64,000 nucleotides of DNA from G032773895 sp965248935 (GCA_965248935.1 OZ252214.1:124001-188000), one strand, 5' to 3'; positions 27,267-37,474 are shown, counted from the stretch's first letter. The notes: generated by a model not told the origin, from the letters alone. Numbers and translations: made by a program.

Positions 27267-28464
27267 GTGCCAACCTCCGCTTAATATTAGATTGAACAAC
27301 AAAGTGGTCTATAAGAGGCGCGAATAAGTTTGCGAATAGAATCGCTAACATCATGCCCTCTGGGTAAGCTGGGTTGACGACACGAATAGTCACAACCATA
27401 AAGCCAATAAGGCCGCCGTACCACCACTTACCTTTATTTGTCATGGAAGCAGAAATCGGGTCGGTTGTCATAAAGAACAAACCAAACGCAAAACCACCCA
27501 AGACAAAGTGCCACATAAAGGACATGCCCATCATCGGGTTAGTCGCTTCATTGCCCAAGGCATTAAAAATAAGGGCGGTGATAATAGTACCGATTAAGGT
27601 GCCCAGTACGATTTGCTTGGATGCAATACCCGTTACCAGTAAAAACAACCCGCCTATTAACAACGCCAATGTTGAGGTCTCACCAATAGAGCCTGGCATA
27701 TGCCCTAAGAAAGCATCCATCCAAGTTAATTGATTGCTTAACGCAGCCATACCTTCCTGCGCGGCAATGGAGAGCGCCGTCGCACCTGTGTGGCCATCAA
27801 CGGCAACCCATACCGCTTCACCAGACATACTTGCCGGATACGCAAAGAACAAAAATGCACGACCCGTTAACGCTGGGTTAAGGAAATTTTTGCCGGTGCC
27901 ACCAAATATTTCTTTACCGATAACGATACCAAAACTGATACCTAAAGCAGCTTGCCATAACGGTAATGAAGGTGGGCAGGTTAAGGCAAAAAGAATAGAA
28001 GTAACAAAAAAGCCTTCGTTTATTTCGTGGCCGCGTTTCATTGCAAAAAGCACTTCCCAGAAACCGCCAACGATAAAGACAATCATGTAGATAGGCACAA
28101 AAAAGGCAGCGCCGTACACAAAATTATCCCATATACTCGTGGGATCATGACCGGCAAATAAACCAATTAATACCCCGCGCCAACCTTCGATTGAGGTTGC
28201 GCCCATTTCAGCCAAAACAGTGTTTGCCTGCCAACCTAAATTGTACATACCATAAAACATGGCAGGGAAAGTCGCAGCCCATACCATAATCATAATACGC
28301 TTCAGATCAATACCGTCACGAACATGAGAGGTCGTTTTGGTCACATCATTAGGCTGATAGAAAATGGTATCCGCCGCTTCATATAGCGCATACCAATTTT
28401 CATACCTTCCGCCCTTATGGAAGTGCGGCTCTATTTTGTCGAGTAAGTTACGTAATACCTTCAC
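27259..28464 (-). CDS. nqrB: Na+-NQR subunit B
   Basis: Main sodium-pumping membrane subunit with about ten helices, covalent FMN and riboflavin. The 401-residue protein begins LRNLLDKIEPHFHKGGRYEN as in Vibrio NqrB. The covalent-FMN Thr is expected in GETSTLALLIGG near residue 235-245. It is homologous to RnfD. It lies 2 bp after nqrA and overlaps nqrC. Confidence 0.97.
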   Translation of the reverse strand: MKVLRNLLDKIEPHFHKGGRYENWYALYEAADTIFYQPNDVTKTTSHVRDGIDLKRIMIMVWAATFPAMFYGMYNLGWQANTVLAEMGATSIEGWRGVLIGLFAGHDPTSIWDNFVYGAAFFVPIYMIVFIVGGFWEVLFAMKRGHEINEGFFVTSILFALTCPPSLPLWQAALGISFGIVIGKEIFGGTGKNFLNPALTGRAFLFFAYPASMSGEAVWVAVDGHTGATALSIAAQEGMAALSNQLTWMDAFLGHMPGSIGETSTLALLIGGLFLLVTGIASKQIVLGTLIGTIITALIFNALGNEATNPMMGMSFMWHFVLGGFAFGLFFMTTDPISASMTNKGKWWYGGLIGFMVVTIRVVNPAYPEGMMLAILFANLFAPLIDHFVVQSNIKRRLARG

Positions 28465-28466
28465 AA

Positions 28467-29810
28467 TTAACCCTCCCTCTCTATTCGCGTTAAGTTATCG
28501 CGCAGGATGGGACCGTACTCGTATTTACCACTACACACAAACGAACACAAAGCGAGATCCTCTTCATCTAATTCAAGGCAACCTAACTTCTGCGCCATAT
28601 CGGTATCTCCTACGACCAATGCACGAAGCAACTGAGTCGCTAATATATCCAAAGGCATGACTTTTTCGTAAGCGCCAATAGGAACCATCGCTCTCGGAGA
28701 ACCATTGGCGGAAGTAGTAAAATCAAATTTCTGTTTAGGAAGAAGTGTTGATAGATAAATTGGAAGTGCTGAGAAACGCTTAAAGCCTGGCACCACATAA
28801 TGCAGCATTGGGCGTTCTAAACCTTCTTTTAATACACTCACTTGGTTCGCGTAACGTCCCAAATAGGCCAAAGCCCCCCTAGCGTTCTTACCACCAAATA
28901 CTGAACCAGAGATCACACGGTTTTCGCCCTCTTTTAATCCTCCCACAGTTACTTCTTCCAAACTTGCCCCTAAACGAGTTCGAATTAAACGAGGCTCAAA
29001 TACCTGGGGACCCGCGAGAGAAATCACGCGGTTAATATTCAACTCACCCGTTGTGAATAGCTCACCTATTGCGATCACATCTTGGTAGCCCACTGTCCAA
29101 TTTACTTTTGTTGCGCTGGCCGCATTCATAAAGTGAATATGCGTACCCACGTTACCTGCTGGGTGAACACCCGCGAAGGACTCATAAACAATATTATCAG
29201 ACGTTGCTGGCGGAATATTGGCATTGGGAGCATGACCAACATACAGCTTACCTTGGGTAAGCTTGCTCAAAGCCGTCAAGCCATTTTGAAATGCCTCGGG
29301 CTTTTCAGCGATAATCACCGCTGGGTCTGCCGCCAAAGGGTTCGTATCCATTGCGCTAACAAAAATAGAAGCCGGACGACTATTGATTGCTGGCACTCGG
29401 CTGTATGGACGAGTTCGTATAGCCGTCCAAAGCCCTGAGTTCACTAGATTCTCTGCGACCTGTTCATCAGACAAAATTGACAACTGGTCTTGAGGATAAC
29501 AGGAGAAGACTTCTTGCTCACAACCTTCAACATCAATCACAACCGACTGAAAAACACGTTGGTAGCCACGGTTAATGGCCGCAATGGTTCCTGAGGCTGG
29601 TGAAGTGTAACGAACACCTTCGGTTTTTTTATCGGTAAAAAGCAACTGACCTAACTTTACTTTATCGCCAACCTGAACCGACATCGTCGGTTTCATACCG
29701 TGATAATCAAAGCCAACCAGCGCGACTGAGCGGACGGTGGAACCGTCCTCAATGGATTGCCGGGGAGCCCCGGTAATAGGTAAATCCAACCCGCGACGGA
29801 TCTTTATCAT
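28467..29810 (-). CDS. nqrA: Na+-NQR subunit A
   Basis: Peripheral cytoplasmic subunit, homologous to RnfC but without clusters; it contributes to ubiquinone binding. The frame is open from 29903, but the ATG at 29810 (MIKIRRGLDLPITGAP) is the family start and gives 447 residues. The upstream 31 codons are leader, not protein. It carries the N-terminal barrel-sandwich part (VRSVALVGFDYHGMKPTM) and the VGYQDVIAIGELF region. First gene of nqrABCDEF, preceded by a structured leader. Confidence 0.97.
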   Translation of the reverse strand: MIKIRRGLDLPITGAPRQSIEDGSTVRSVALVGFDYHGMKPTMSVQVGDKVKLGQLLFTDKKTEGVRYTSPASGTIAAINRGYQRVFQSVVIDVEGCEQEVFSCYPQDQLSILSDEQVAENLVNSGLWTAIRTRPYSRVPAINSRPASIFVSAMDTNPLAADPAVIIAEKPEAFQNGLTALSKLTQGKLYVGHAPNANIPPATSDNIVYESFAGVHPAGNVGTHIHFMNAASATKVNWTVGYQDVIAIGELFTTGELNINRVISLAGPQVFEPRLIRTRLGASLEEVTVGGLKEGENRVISGSVFGGKNARGALAYLGRYANQVSVLKEGLERPMLHYVVPGFKRFSALPIYLSTLLPKQKFDFTTSANGSPRAMVPIGAYEKVMPLDILATQLLRALVVGDTDMAQKLGCLELDEEDLALCSFVCSGKYEYGPILRDNLTRIEREG

Positions 29811-29980
29811 GCGTCTAAGCCTAACTTTACAATGTGAAGAAACTGATTGTGTGGAAACGTCGTCCATATCAAACGAAGCCTTTCCGGCTTGGACTCGAAC
29901 CATTTCAAAGAGGTTGTATCTATATTACCAGCACTGACTGTTTTAGCTGGTTCGACCAATAAACAACCACTCGAACCGGG
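29811..29980 (-). promoter_or_regulatory. nqrA leader with mutually exclusive pairings
   Basis: In transcript order on the minus strand there are three complementary segments: GGTTCGA (29977-29971), TCGAACCA (29955-29948) and TGGTTCGA (29902-29895). Segment 2 can pair with 1 (7 bp, 15-base loop) or with 3 (8 bp, 45-base loop), not both. A further short hairpin (ACCAGC..GCTGGT, 29928-29951) overlaps segment 2. Segment 3 lies about 85 bases before the nqrA ATG. The arrangement is that of an RNA switch or attenuator; no ligand can be named. Confidence 0.45.
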
Positions 29981-30451
29981 AAAGACTTCCTTTAATATGA
30001 GAAATTCCACCGGAGTTTAGTCGAACGTTGAGAGATTTGCGTTTCACACTTGAGACGAAGGGTTTACTCAGCGAAAGGCTCATATTTCGACCTCGCACTA
30101 AGAATTACAATCGACCCTATAAAAACCGCGCTAATTATAGGGATGAGTTCGCCATTTAGCCAGAGCCAATAGGGCCTTTGTTTAAATTAACTTCTTGTTT
30201 TTGCTCAGTTTTACCCCATATAGCCAAAACCCAACCTCTGACTAGATTGTTTTTTAACCACAACCGCATAATTTTATATTACTTAAAGCAATTCTGTTCC
30301 TCTTTTCCAACATTTAGGAATATCATCTTGCCACACACCTGACATAAACAACGGATAAGTTCGGACTATTCTTTAACCTCTGCAAATGGATATTTCAAAT
30401 AACCTCAACAAGCCCTAGAATAGCCGCGTTAATTTTTTAGCGATAATACCT
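29981..30451. other. Divergent intergenic region nqrA/mfd, no gene seen
   Basis: About 470 bp beyond the nqrA leader hold the two divergent promoters. I see no open frame of note, repeat or clear operator. Confidence 0.5.
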
Positions 30452-33400
30452 ATGCCGAACCTATTTAATTTACCCTCCCCAACAAAAGCTGGGGACAGGA
30501 AAACCTGGGGCAACCTCCCAGGTTGCTCGTCTGCTGTAGCAATCGCCCAGCAAGCTGCGCAGTATGCCAACAGCAGCTTGGTGATTACACCGGATATGAC
30601 CATCGCAGACAGAATCGAGAAAGATATTCGCATTGCCCTAAACGGCCTGAACAACAGCCCAAAAACAATTCGCTTTCCAGACTGGGAAACGTTAGCCTAC
30701 GACAGCTTCTCACCACATCAAGACATTATCTCCGAACGAATGCGCTGCCTTTACCAACTGCACCAAGGCGAACGCTCCTTAGTTATCGTCTCGGCCTCTA
30801 CCTTATTGCAGCGCTTGCCACCCAAATCACACATCATCGGCAAAAGCCTAGTATTAAACATTGACCAAACTCTAAATCGAGAGGCATTTCGTGAACAGCT
30901 TATCAACGCGGGATACAACAGCGTCGATACCGTATACCAACACGGAGAATTTGCCACTCGTGGCGCGTTGATCGATGTTTACCCTATGGGAAGTCGGTCG
31001 GCTTACCGCATAGAATTATTCGATGATGCGGTTGAATCCCTAAGAGAGTTTGACCCTGAAACACAAAGAACCATACAAAAAGTGGACAAAATTGAACTGC
31101 TGCCCGGCAAAGAATGCCCTTTGGACCCAAAAGGCATTGCGTTATTTAGAGATAACTGGCATCACGAATTTGATGTAGACCCCAAAATTTGTTCCGTTTA
31201 TCAAGATGTGAATTCAGCAATCTCTCCTGGCGGCATTGAATACTATCTGCCGTTGTTTTTTGACAAAACAGAAAGCCTTATCGATTATTTGCCCAAAACA
31301 TCGATGCTTTTTATCTATAAAGGGTTTGAACAAGCCATTGAGAATTTTACACGCGATATCAGCTCTCGTTACGAAAGCCGGTGTGTGAACCCTGAGCGCC
31401 CTATTCTCCAACCCCACCAAGCCTTCCATACAGTGGACAGTGTATACGGCGCATTAAAGCCTTTTTCAAAAGTACTTATTCAAAGCGAAAAAAGCGAAGA
31501 CAAAGCGGGAAATACAAATACAGAGATTCAACCTTCCCCACTTTTTTTAATAGACCACAAAGCAGGCAACCCTTTTCACCTTATCGAACAGTTCGTATGC
31601 GAGACCGAAAAACGCATTCTATTTTGTGCTGAATCAAACGGTCGAAAAGAAAGTTTAAAAGAACAACTTGCCCTTGCAGGTATTTCACCACAGGAAATCG
31701 AAAACGTTAATGATTTTCTTCAAAGTAATATCGAACACGCAATTGTTATCGCAGATATTGAAAAAGGTTTCAACTTAGAACAAGCAAACTTCATAGTTAT
31801 TGCCGAACCTGAACTATATGGCAAACGAGTAGGACAAAAAAGGCGCCGTAAAAACAACATACAAAGCCCCGATGAAATAATTAAAAACCTAACGGAATTA
31901 AAAATCGGCGCCCCTGTTGTTCATATAGATCACGGAGTGGGTCGCTATAGAGGCTTAACCACTATAGAACACAGCGGTCAAGTGGATGAGTTTCTAGAAC
32001 TTGAATACGCTGACAACGCCAAACTTTATGTACCTGTCACCAGCCTACACGCGATTAGCCGCTACACAGGAGCCGAAGAAACCCACGCACCACTACACAG
32101 GCTCGGCAGCGAAACCTGGCAGCGCGCAAAGAAAAAAGCAGCCGAACAAATTCGAGATGTTGCGGCAGAACTGTTAAACCTCTACGCACAAAGACAAGCT
32201 CGTAAAGGCTATGCTTATACCCACCCTAAGCAAACGTATCAACTATTTTCCGCAGGCTTCCCCTTTGAAGAAACACCCGATCAAGAGCAAGCCATTCAAG
32301 CGGTAAGAGACGATATGCTCTCTCCTCGGCCTATGGATAGATTAGTCTGCGGTGACGTGGGCTTCGGAAAAACCGAAGTGGCCATGCGCGCAGCGTTTAT
32401 CGCCGTTGAAAATGAAAAACAAGTTGCAATACTGGTTCCCACAACATTACTGGCACAACAACATTATGAAAACTTTAAAGACCGTTTTGCCGACTGGCCA
32501 ATTAATATTGAGGTTATTTCAAGGTTCAAAAGCAATAAAGAAACCCAGGAAATTTTAAAACGACTAGAATCCGGCAGAGTAGATATTATTATCGGCACCC
32601 ATAAGCTAATCCAGGGGAAAATAAAATACAAGAACCTAGGGCTAGTCGTAATAGACGAGGAACACCGTTTTGGTGTGCGACAAAAAGAAGCCTTAAAATC
32701 GCTTAGAGCGGAAGTGGATATTCTGACCATGACCGCCACCCCGATTCCGCGCACGTTGAATATGTCCATGTCAGGTATTCGAGATTTATCCATTATTGCC
32801 ACACCTCCGGCAAAACGGCTTTCCATTAAAACCTTCGTTCGTTCGTCCGACAACGCCACCACCAAAGAAGCGATCCTTCGAGAAATAATGCGCGGCGGGC
32901 AGGTATATTATTTACACAACGAAGTGAAAACCATTGAAAAGTGTGCCAATGAATTAATGGAACTTATTCCAGAAGCCAAAGTTCAGATAGGCCACGGCCA
33001 AATGCGTGAACGGGAATTGGAAGCAGTCATGTCCGATTTTTACCATAAGCGCTTTAATGTCCTCGTCTGCACAACCATTATTGAAACGGGTATTGACGTT
33101 CCCACCGCGAATACCATTATTATCGAACGTGCGGATAAATTTGGCCTAGCGCAACTACACCAATTGCGAGGACGTGTTGGGCGCTCCCATCACCAAGCCT
33201 ACGCCTACCTTCTCACACCCGATAAACGCAGCATGACCCATGATGCGGTAAAACGCCTAGAAGCTATCGTCGAAGCACAAGATTTAGGCGCAGGCTTTAC
33301 CCTCGCTTCCCACGATTTGGAAATTCGAGGCGCGGGCGAGCTGTTGGGTGAAGATCAAAGCGGTCAAATGCAGAGCATCGGCTTTTCGCTTTATATGGAT

Positions 33401-33904
33401 ATGCTCGACAAGGCCGTCAAAGCCCTTAAAGAGGGTAAAGAGCTTAATCTTGAGGAATCTTTCAAATCCAATGTGGAAATTAACTTACGTATACCCGCAC
33501 TGATACCGGAAGACTACCTTCCCGATGTACATACAAGGTTAACCCTATACAAACGATTAGCGTCCACCAAAAACGAAGAAGAGTTGCGGGAAATCCAAAT
33601 TGAAATGATCGACCGTTTTGGCTTATTGCCTGAGCCAACCAAAAACCTTATAAAACAAACCAAAATCCGTTTTGACGCGGAACAATTGGGCATAAGTAAA
33701 ATCGAAACCAGTAAGAATTCAGGTAGAATTGAATTTGCCAGTGAAACCAAGGTTGAGCCTCTCACAATTGTGAAGTTAGTCCAAAGCCAACCACAACATT
33801 ATCGCCTAGATGGGGCCAATCGCTTAAAGTTCATATTTGATATGGATACGCACGAATCCAAACTAAAAACGGTCAATACTGTTTTTAAAAAACTCGCCAG
33901 CTAA
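30452..33904 (+). CDS. mfd: Transcription-repair coupling factor Mfd
   Basis: Mfd removes stalled RNA polymerase from lesions and recruits UvrA. The 1,150-residue protein has normal length. In order: the UvrB-like N-terminal domains (SPHQDIISERMRCLYQL, VSASTLLQRLPP), the RNA-polymerase interaction domain beginning IGAPVVHIDHGVGRYRGL near 485, and the superfamily 2 translocase with Walker A CGDVGFGKTEVA near 632 and DEEH box VVIDEEHRFGVRQKE. TATPIPRTLNMSMSGIRDLS and RADKFGLAQLHQLRGRVGR follow, then the TRCF C-terminal domain. The next gene starts directly after its stop. Confidence 0.98.
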   Translation: MPNLFNLPSPTKAGDRKTWGNLPGCSSAVAIAQQAAQYANSSLVITPDMTIADRIEKDIRIALNGLNNSPKTIRFPDWETLAYDSFSPHQDIISERMRCLYQLHQGERSLVIVSASTLLQRLPPKSHIIGKSLVLNIDQTLNREAFREQLINAGYNSVDTVYQHGEFATRGALIDVYPMGSRSAYRIELFDDAVESLREFDPETQRTIQKVDKIELLPGKECPLDPKGIALFRDNWHHEFDVDPKICSVYQDVNSAISPGGIEYYLPLFFDKTESLIDYLPKTSMLFIYKGFEQAIENFTRDISSRYESRCVNPERPILQPHQAFHTVDSVYGALKPFSKVLIQSEKSEDKAGNTNTEIQPSPLFLIDHKAGNPFHLIEQFVCETEKRILFCAESNGRKESLKEQLALAGISPQEIENVNDFLQSNIEHAIVIADIEKGFNLEQANFIVIAEPELYGKRVGQKRRRKNNIQSPDEIIKNLTELKIGAPVVHIDHGVGRYRGLTTIEHSGQVDEFLELEYADNAKLYVPVTSLHAISRYTGAEETHAPLHRLGSETWQRAKKKAAEQIRDVAAELLNLYAQRQARKGYAYTHPKQTYQLFSAGFPFEETPDQEQAIQAVRDDMLSPRPMDRLVCGDVGFGKTEVAMRAAFIAVENEKQVAILVPTTLLAQQHYENFKDRFADWPINIEVISRFKSNKETQEILKRLESGRVDIIIGTHKLIQGKIKYKNLGLVVIDEEHRFGVRQKEALKSLRAEVDILTMTATPIPRTLNMSMSGIRDLSIIATPPAKRLSIKTFVRSSDNATTKEAILREIMRGGQVYYLHNEVKTIEKCANELMELIPEAKVQIGHGQMRERELEAVMSDFYHKRFNVLVCTTIIETGIDVPTANTIIIERADKFGLAQLHQLRGRVGRSHHQAYAYLLTPDKRSMTHDAVKRLEAIVEAQDLGAGFTLASHDLEIRGAGELLGEDQSGQMQSIGFSLYMDMLDKAVKALKEGKELNLEESFKSNVEINLRIPALIPEDYLPDVHTRLTLYKRLASTKNEEELREIQIEMIDRFGLLPEPTKNLIKQTKIRFDAEQLGISKIETSKNSGRIEFASETKVEPLTIVKLVQSQPQHYRLDGANRLKFIFDMDTHESKLKTVNTVFKKLAS

Positions 33905-34903
33905 ATGGGAAACTCCATGGGCATAAGATCCATTATTATAAATATTAGCGTTTTAACCTTACTAGCAGTGATCGTAGCGCCATCTATTGCACAAAATGAT
34001 ATAAAGACTAGGCAAGTCATAGTCCCTCCCAGTATCGAAGCGCTTCCCCCTTGGTATAACGTAGAGATTATTATTTTTGAGCGTAAATCCAGAGGAAGTC
34101 AGGGAGCTTCGTCAGAAGTTTGGCCAAAGAACATAGCACTAGCCTACCCTCCCAACGTAAGGTCTCTAAAAGTCAGAAAAGAAAAGGCAACAAAACTCAA
34201 CGCAGACGACACAGCATCGCACAAAGAAAAATCACTGGAAGAACACTTAGATACGCTCTCGTTTTCTGTCTTGCCCGGCAAAGAGCGAACATTAAATAGC
34301 AAAGCCGCCTCACTCAACGCCAACAGGGAAACAAGAGTCTTATTTCATGAAACTTGGCGGCAACCTATGACAAAGGAGACAGACACCCCTTCCATAATTA
34401 TTCAAGGAGGTGAGTTATTTGGCGAAAATCAAGAGCTAGCGGGCAGTCTTTCCATTAGTATTAGCCGTTATCTCCACCTAAAAACAAACATATGGTTTTC
34501 GGAGTTTGAAACTAATTACGGCCAAAAGAAAGAACATTGGCCGCCACTACCAATTCCCCCTAACAAAATCCCAAAAATTGAAAAACGAGCGTTATCTTTC
34601 ACTTCGTTTTCTCTTGATGCACCCAAAAACTACGATTTACCCCTTAACGATTTTTCGTTATCAACTAACATGACCCAAGATCATAGCTACTTTCAAGGAA
34701 CATCAGATATATCCGATACCCCCTTTCTAACCAAAAATGTTGTTTTGTTAAAACAGAAAAGAAGAATGCGTAGCAGTGAACTACACTATATCGATCACCC
34801 AAAGATAGGGCTATTGATTAGATTAACTCCCATCAAAAAAGAAGAGCTAACCGAGCTAATATACCCTGTGACTGAAATCGCTAAGCAGGAAGTAGCTAAG
34901 TAG
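33905..34903 (+). CDS. CsiV-family periplasmic protein
   Basis: A 332-residue secreted protein with a signal peptide (hydrophobic 8-27, cleavage near APSIAQ). It has the family mark WYNVEIIIFERK at about 50-61, matching the Y-x-V-E-hydrophobic-F start of CsiV (DUF2803) proteins, and a C-terminal FRxLR-like region (SSELHYIDHPKIGLLIRLTPI). CsiV proteins sit downstream of mfd in Pseudomonas and relatives and are thought to bind peptidoglycan or affect cell-surface integrity. The start is adjacent to the mfd stop, so it is probably co-transcribed; ATG at 33917 (MGIRSIII) is an alternative start. Confidence 0.8.
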   Translation: MGNSMGIRSIIINISVLTLLAVIVAPSIAQNDIKTRQVIVPPSIEALPPWYNVEIIIFERKSRGSQGASSEVWPKNIALAYPPNVRSLKVRKEKATKLNADDTASHKEKSLEEHLDTLSFSVLPGKERTLNSKAASLNANRETRVLFHETWRQPMTKETDTPSIIIQGGELFGENQELAGSLSISISRYLHLKTNIWFSEFETNYGQKKEHWPPLPIPPNKIPKIEKRALSFTSFSLDAPKNYDLPLNDFSLSTNMTQDHSYFQGTSDISDTPFLTKNVVLLKQKRRMRSSELHYIDHPKIGLLIRLTPIKKEELTELIYPVTEIAKQEVAK

Positions 34904-35187
34904 AACCTTTTGACAAAAAATAAGTACGCTAGGCCACAATCTGCCAGCGACAAGCGCACAAAAAGCAATATGCTTATTTCGGCGCTAGGCTTATTCCATC
35001 CAAGAACTATTGACCAACGCAAAAAAGTAACGACAGCTTTACTCCATGAAGTAAAGCAAATAACCTTAGTCAACTTTACCAAACTAACGCCACATAAAAT
35101 TAAAACGGCATAAACCAGGGTTGCATAAAACCAAGGCTACACAAACCACGGCAGTACAAAACAGTGAATAAAATTTACAAATGTGCG
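34904..35187. other. Intergenic csiV/csp, no convincing gene
   Basis: The interval has a 67-codon frame from a TTG at 34910 without a recognisable product and a series of degenerate AAACCA-type motifs (35110-35165). I do not call a gene here. Confidence 0.4.
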
Positions 35188-35222
35188 TCTAGAATAAGAA
35201 GCATTAAACTTCTTATTCTAGA
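35188..35222. terminator. Terminator hairpin downstream of the cold-shock gene
   Basis: A perfect 14-bp stem (TCTAGAATAAGAAG / CTTCTTATTCTAGA, loop CATTAAA) lies 10 bp beyond the cold-shock stop on the minus strand. The T-run after it is short. Confidence 0.7.
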
Positions 35223-35231
35223 AAAGAACAT

Positions 35232-35444
35232 TTAGACACAAGCGACATCATCAGCTTGTAACCCTTTATCCCCCTGATTTAACTCAAACTCAACCTTTTG
35301 GCCTTCAGCCAAAGATTTATAACCATCGCCCCTTATATTACGGTAATGAACAAATATATCGTCACTCTCTTCTCCACGAGTAATAAATCCATAGCCCCGA
35401 GCATTGTTAAACCATTTAACGGTGCCAATTTCTCGATCAGACAT
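35232..35444 (-). CDS. Cold-shock protein, CspA family
   Basis: A 70-residue single cold-shock domain with RNP1 NARGYGFI and RNP2 IFVHYRNI, starting MSDREIGTVKWFNNARGYG. It has no acidic tail, unlike the CspD-type gene at 11.4 kb. It binds single-stranded RNA and DNA. The 260-bp upstream region is AT-rich and could give the long 5' leader typical of cold-induced csp genes, but this is inference. Monocistronic. Confidence 0.93.
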   Translation of the reverse strand: MSDREIGTVKWFNNARGYGFITRGEESDDIFVHYRNIRGDGYKSLAEGQKVEFELNQGDKGLQADDVACV

Positions 35445-35705
35445 CTACAAAGCCCCTTACATTTATTTTCTCGTCTGCGCTTTTGCTGCCAAACGTTTGT
35501 TTTATATCTGCAATTATGCTCAAGTTTCGAGCCATCTGCACAATAAGACAATTCATTTTAAGTGTCTAGTAAACTGTCACATTTATGGGACGAAATACTT
35601 CACTATGGCGCCTTTATTATCAAACAATAAATACCCAAATATAAAATTAGAGTTTAAAACAAACAAAAGTAAGAAATAAAAAGCAAGATATAAAGAATAA
35701 AAAGG

Positions 35706-36278
35706 TTAGGAAGGAACCGCATATATGCCTGCGGCATTACGAAAATATCCTTTCACATCCATTCCCATCCCAAAAACAAATCTATCAGGGACTTCTAGCG
35801 CGTAAAATAATTTAAACGTATGATCAATTAAACTTGTTGATTTTTCACTGAGATTTTTTTTGGCAAGCACAGCGGCAAACACCTCTTTGGCGCCAATATC
35901 ATCACACAGTTCCTTTGCTGACTTTAGCGTCCCGCCTCGATCGCAAATATCGTCAACCAATAAAATAATTTTATCCTCTAAGGACAGAGACGGGCGTTTT
36001 ATCATTTTTATCTGCCCCCCCGCCTCCTCATTCCCATAGCGGCTAAATTGAGCGTAGTCCAATTGTAGCGGCGAAGACAAATAAGGAATCAACATTCCTG
36101 AAAAAACTAAGCCTCCCTGCATAATCGTAATCACTACTAGCTCACGATCAGCCAATTCTTTATTTATCTTTTTTGAAAGCTCTTTCACGGCTAACTCAAC
36201 TTCAGTCAGAGTAAAAAGCTTGTCTGAGTTATCCATAAACTCCTGATAAGAAAATGTATCCTTGGGTGGCCCTTCCAC
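35706..36278 (-). CDS. hpt: Hypoxanthine-guanine phosphoribosyltransferase
   Basis: Salvages hypoxanthine and guanine with PRPP. The PRPP-binding motif IILLVDDICDRGGTLKSA and the catalytic-loop region YAQFSRYGNEEAGG are clear, with RFVFGMGMDVKGYFRN as the purine-contact end. The GTG at 36278 (MEGPPKDTFSYQEF) is the best start, with GCGAGG five bases upstream; the frame is open to 36314 but that part lies inside the mscS-like gene. It is the longer proteobacterial form (190 residues) found in Pseudomonas. Overlap or near-contact with the channel gene upstream suggests one transcript. Confidence 0.9.
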   Translation of the reverse strand: MEGPPKDTFSYQEFMDNSDKLFTLTEVELAVKELSKKINKELADRELVVITIMQGGLVFSGMLIPYLSSPLQLDYAQFSRYGNEEAGGQIKMIKRPSLSLEDKIILLVDDICDRGGTLKSAKELCDDIGAKEVFAAVLAKKNLSEKSTSLIDHTFKLFYALEVPDRFVFGMGMDVKGYFRNAAGIYAVPS

Positions 36279-36292
36279 ACAAACCTCGCTTT

Positions 36293-37408
36293 TTAGCTTT
36301 CTTCTGAAACACATTCAACTTTGACAGAATTAGGGAGGTGTAAAGTTGAAGTAGGAAACGCAGCCTCAGCACCATTGCTCTCAACAATATCAAGAATACG
36401 CAACATAACGTCTTGCTTCACTTCATGGTACTTAACCCAATTTGTTGTTTTGGTAAAACAATAAACGAAAAAATCCAATGAAGAAGCCGCAAATGCATTA
36501 AAGTTAACAATCAGCGTACCATTAAGGTCAATGGCATCATGCTCTTTAAGCATTGCCTTCACCTGATCGACAATCACACTCATTTTATTTGCATCATCAT
36601 AACGAATACCAATTGTCTCGTATATTCGTCTATTGAGCATTCTGGAAGGGTTTTCAAGTGAGATATGGGCAAAAGTAGAGTTCGGAACATAAAGCGGCCT
36701 TTTATCAAAGGTGCGAATTCGTGTAAGCCGCCAACCAATATCTTCTACTGTACCTTCAATATTCTTATCGGGAGATCGTATCCAATCCCCTACACTAAAG
36801 GGCCGATCTAAATAAATCATCAAACCGCCAAAAAAATTAGCCAGTAAATCCTTTGAAGCAAAGCCAATAGCAATACCCCCTATTCCACCAAATGCTAGAA
36901 CACCTGATATGCTGTACCCCATAGATTGCAGAGCCACAAGGCTACCCGTAATAATAACCGAGATTCTAAGCAGTTTTGCCAACGCATGTGCGGTCGTTTT
37001 ATCCATAGGCTTTTGGGTAAACTCGGGACTCATTATGTTCTGTTCTGCCCGTGAGATAAAACTGGAAACAAACCAAGTTACAATCGCTATTGAGCCAATA
37101 TGCCGCAATGTAGAGACAGATTGAAGCAATACTGAATCCGACTGTTGTGCCGCCATATCAGCAGCAGATGCCAGACCAACGAGCCAAACAAACCATTTTG
37201 CTGGCCGCTCTATCGATTGGATCAAGGCATCATCCCACAGGGTGGATGTTTTCAATGAACGTTTCTGAAGCTGCCGAATAAACCGGGATAACATAAATGC
37301 AACAACTAAAGTCACCGCAACGACAATAAATACCTCAACGATCCAAATACTTTTACCGTCCATATTACTTTCATACCAACGCACTATTTCCTGCATCCAA
37401 TGTTCCAT
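36293..37408 (-). CDS. Mechanosensitive ion channel, MscS family
   Basis: A 371-residue inner-membrane channel that opens under membrane tension. There are about four to five hydrophobic helices between 18 and 190, then the pore-lining helix and beta domain: GVLAFGGIGGIAIGFASKDLLANFFGGLMIYLDRPF is the Gly/Ala-rich TM3 region, followed by VGDWIR and TVEDIGWRLTRIRTFDKRPLYVPNS, the best conserved MscS segment. The C-terminal alpha/beta domain (ETIGIRYDDANKM) is present. It is closer to YnaI/YbdG-like channels than to small MscS. It precedes hpt. Confidence 0.93.
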   Translation of the reverse strand: MEHWMQEIVRWYESNMDGKSIWIVEVFIVVAVTLVVAFMLSRFIRQLQKRSLKTSTLWDDALIQSIERPAKWFVWLVGLASAADMAAQQSDSVLLQSVSTLRHIGSIAIVTWFVSSFISRAEQNIMSPEFTQKPMDKTTAHALAKLLRISVIITGSLVALQSMGYSISGVLAFGGIGGIAIGFASKDLLANFFGGLMIYLDRPFSVGDWIRSPDKNIEGTVEDIGWRLTRIRTFDKRPLYVPNSTFAHISLENPSRMLNRRIYETIGIRYDDANKMSVIVDQVKAMLKEHDAIDLNGTLIVNFNAFAASSLDFFVYCFTKTTNWVKYHEVKQDVMLRILDIVESNGAEAAFPTSTLHLPNSVKVECVSEES

Positions 37409-37474
37409 GCTACTACCCTTTATTTAACTGGAAAGATAAAATTTCTAGAATTTACACAGTATTAGCCAATTCGG

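Noticed and set aside
29895..29977. GGTTCGA motifs resembling tRNA T-arms
   Set aside because: No acceptor, D-arm or anticodon stem surrounds them; the pattern is explained better as leader pairing.
34910..35113. 67-codon frame after csiV
   Set aside because: TTG start, no recognisable family, composition like the surrounding AT-rich DNA.
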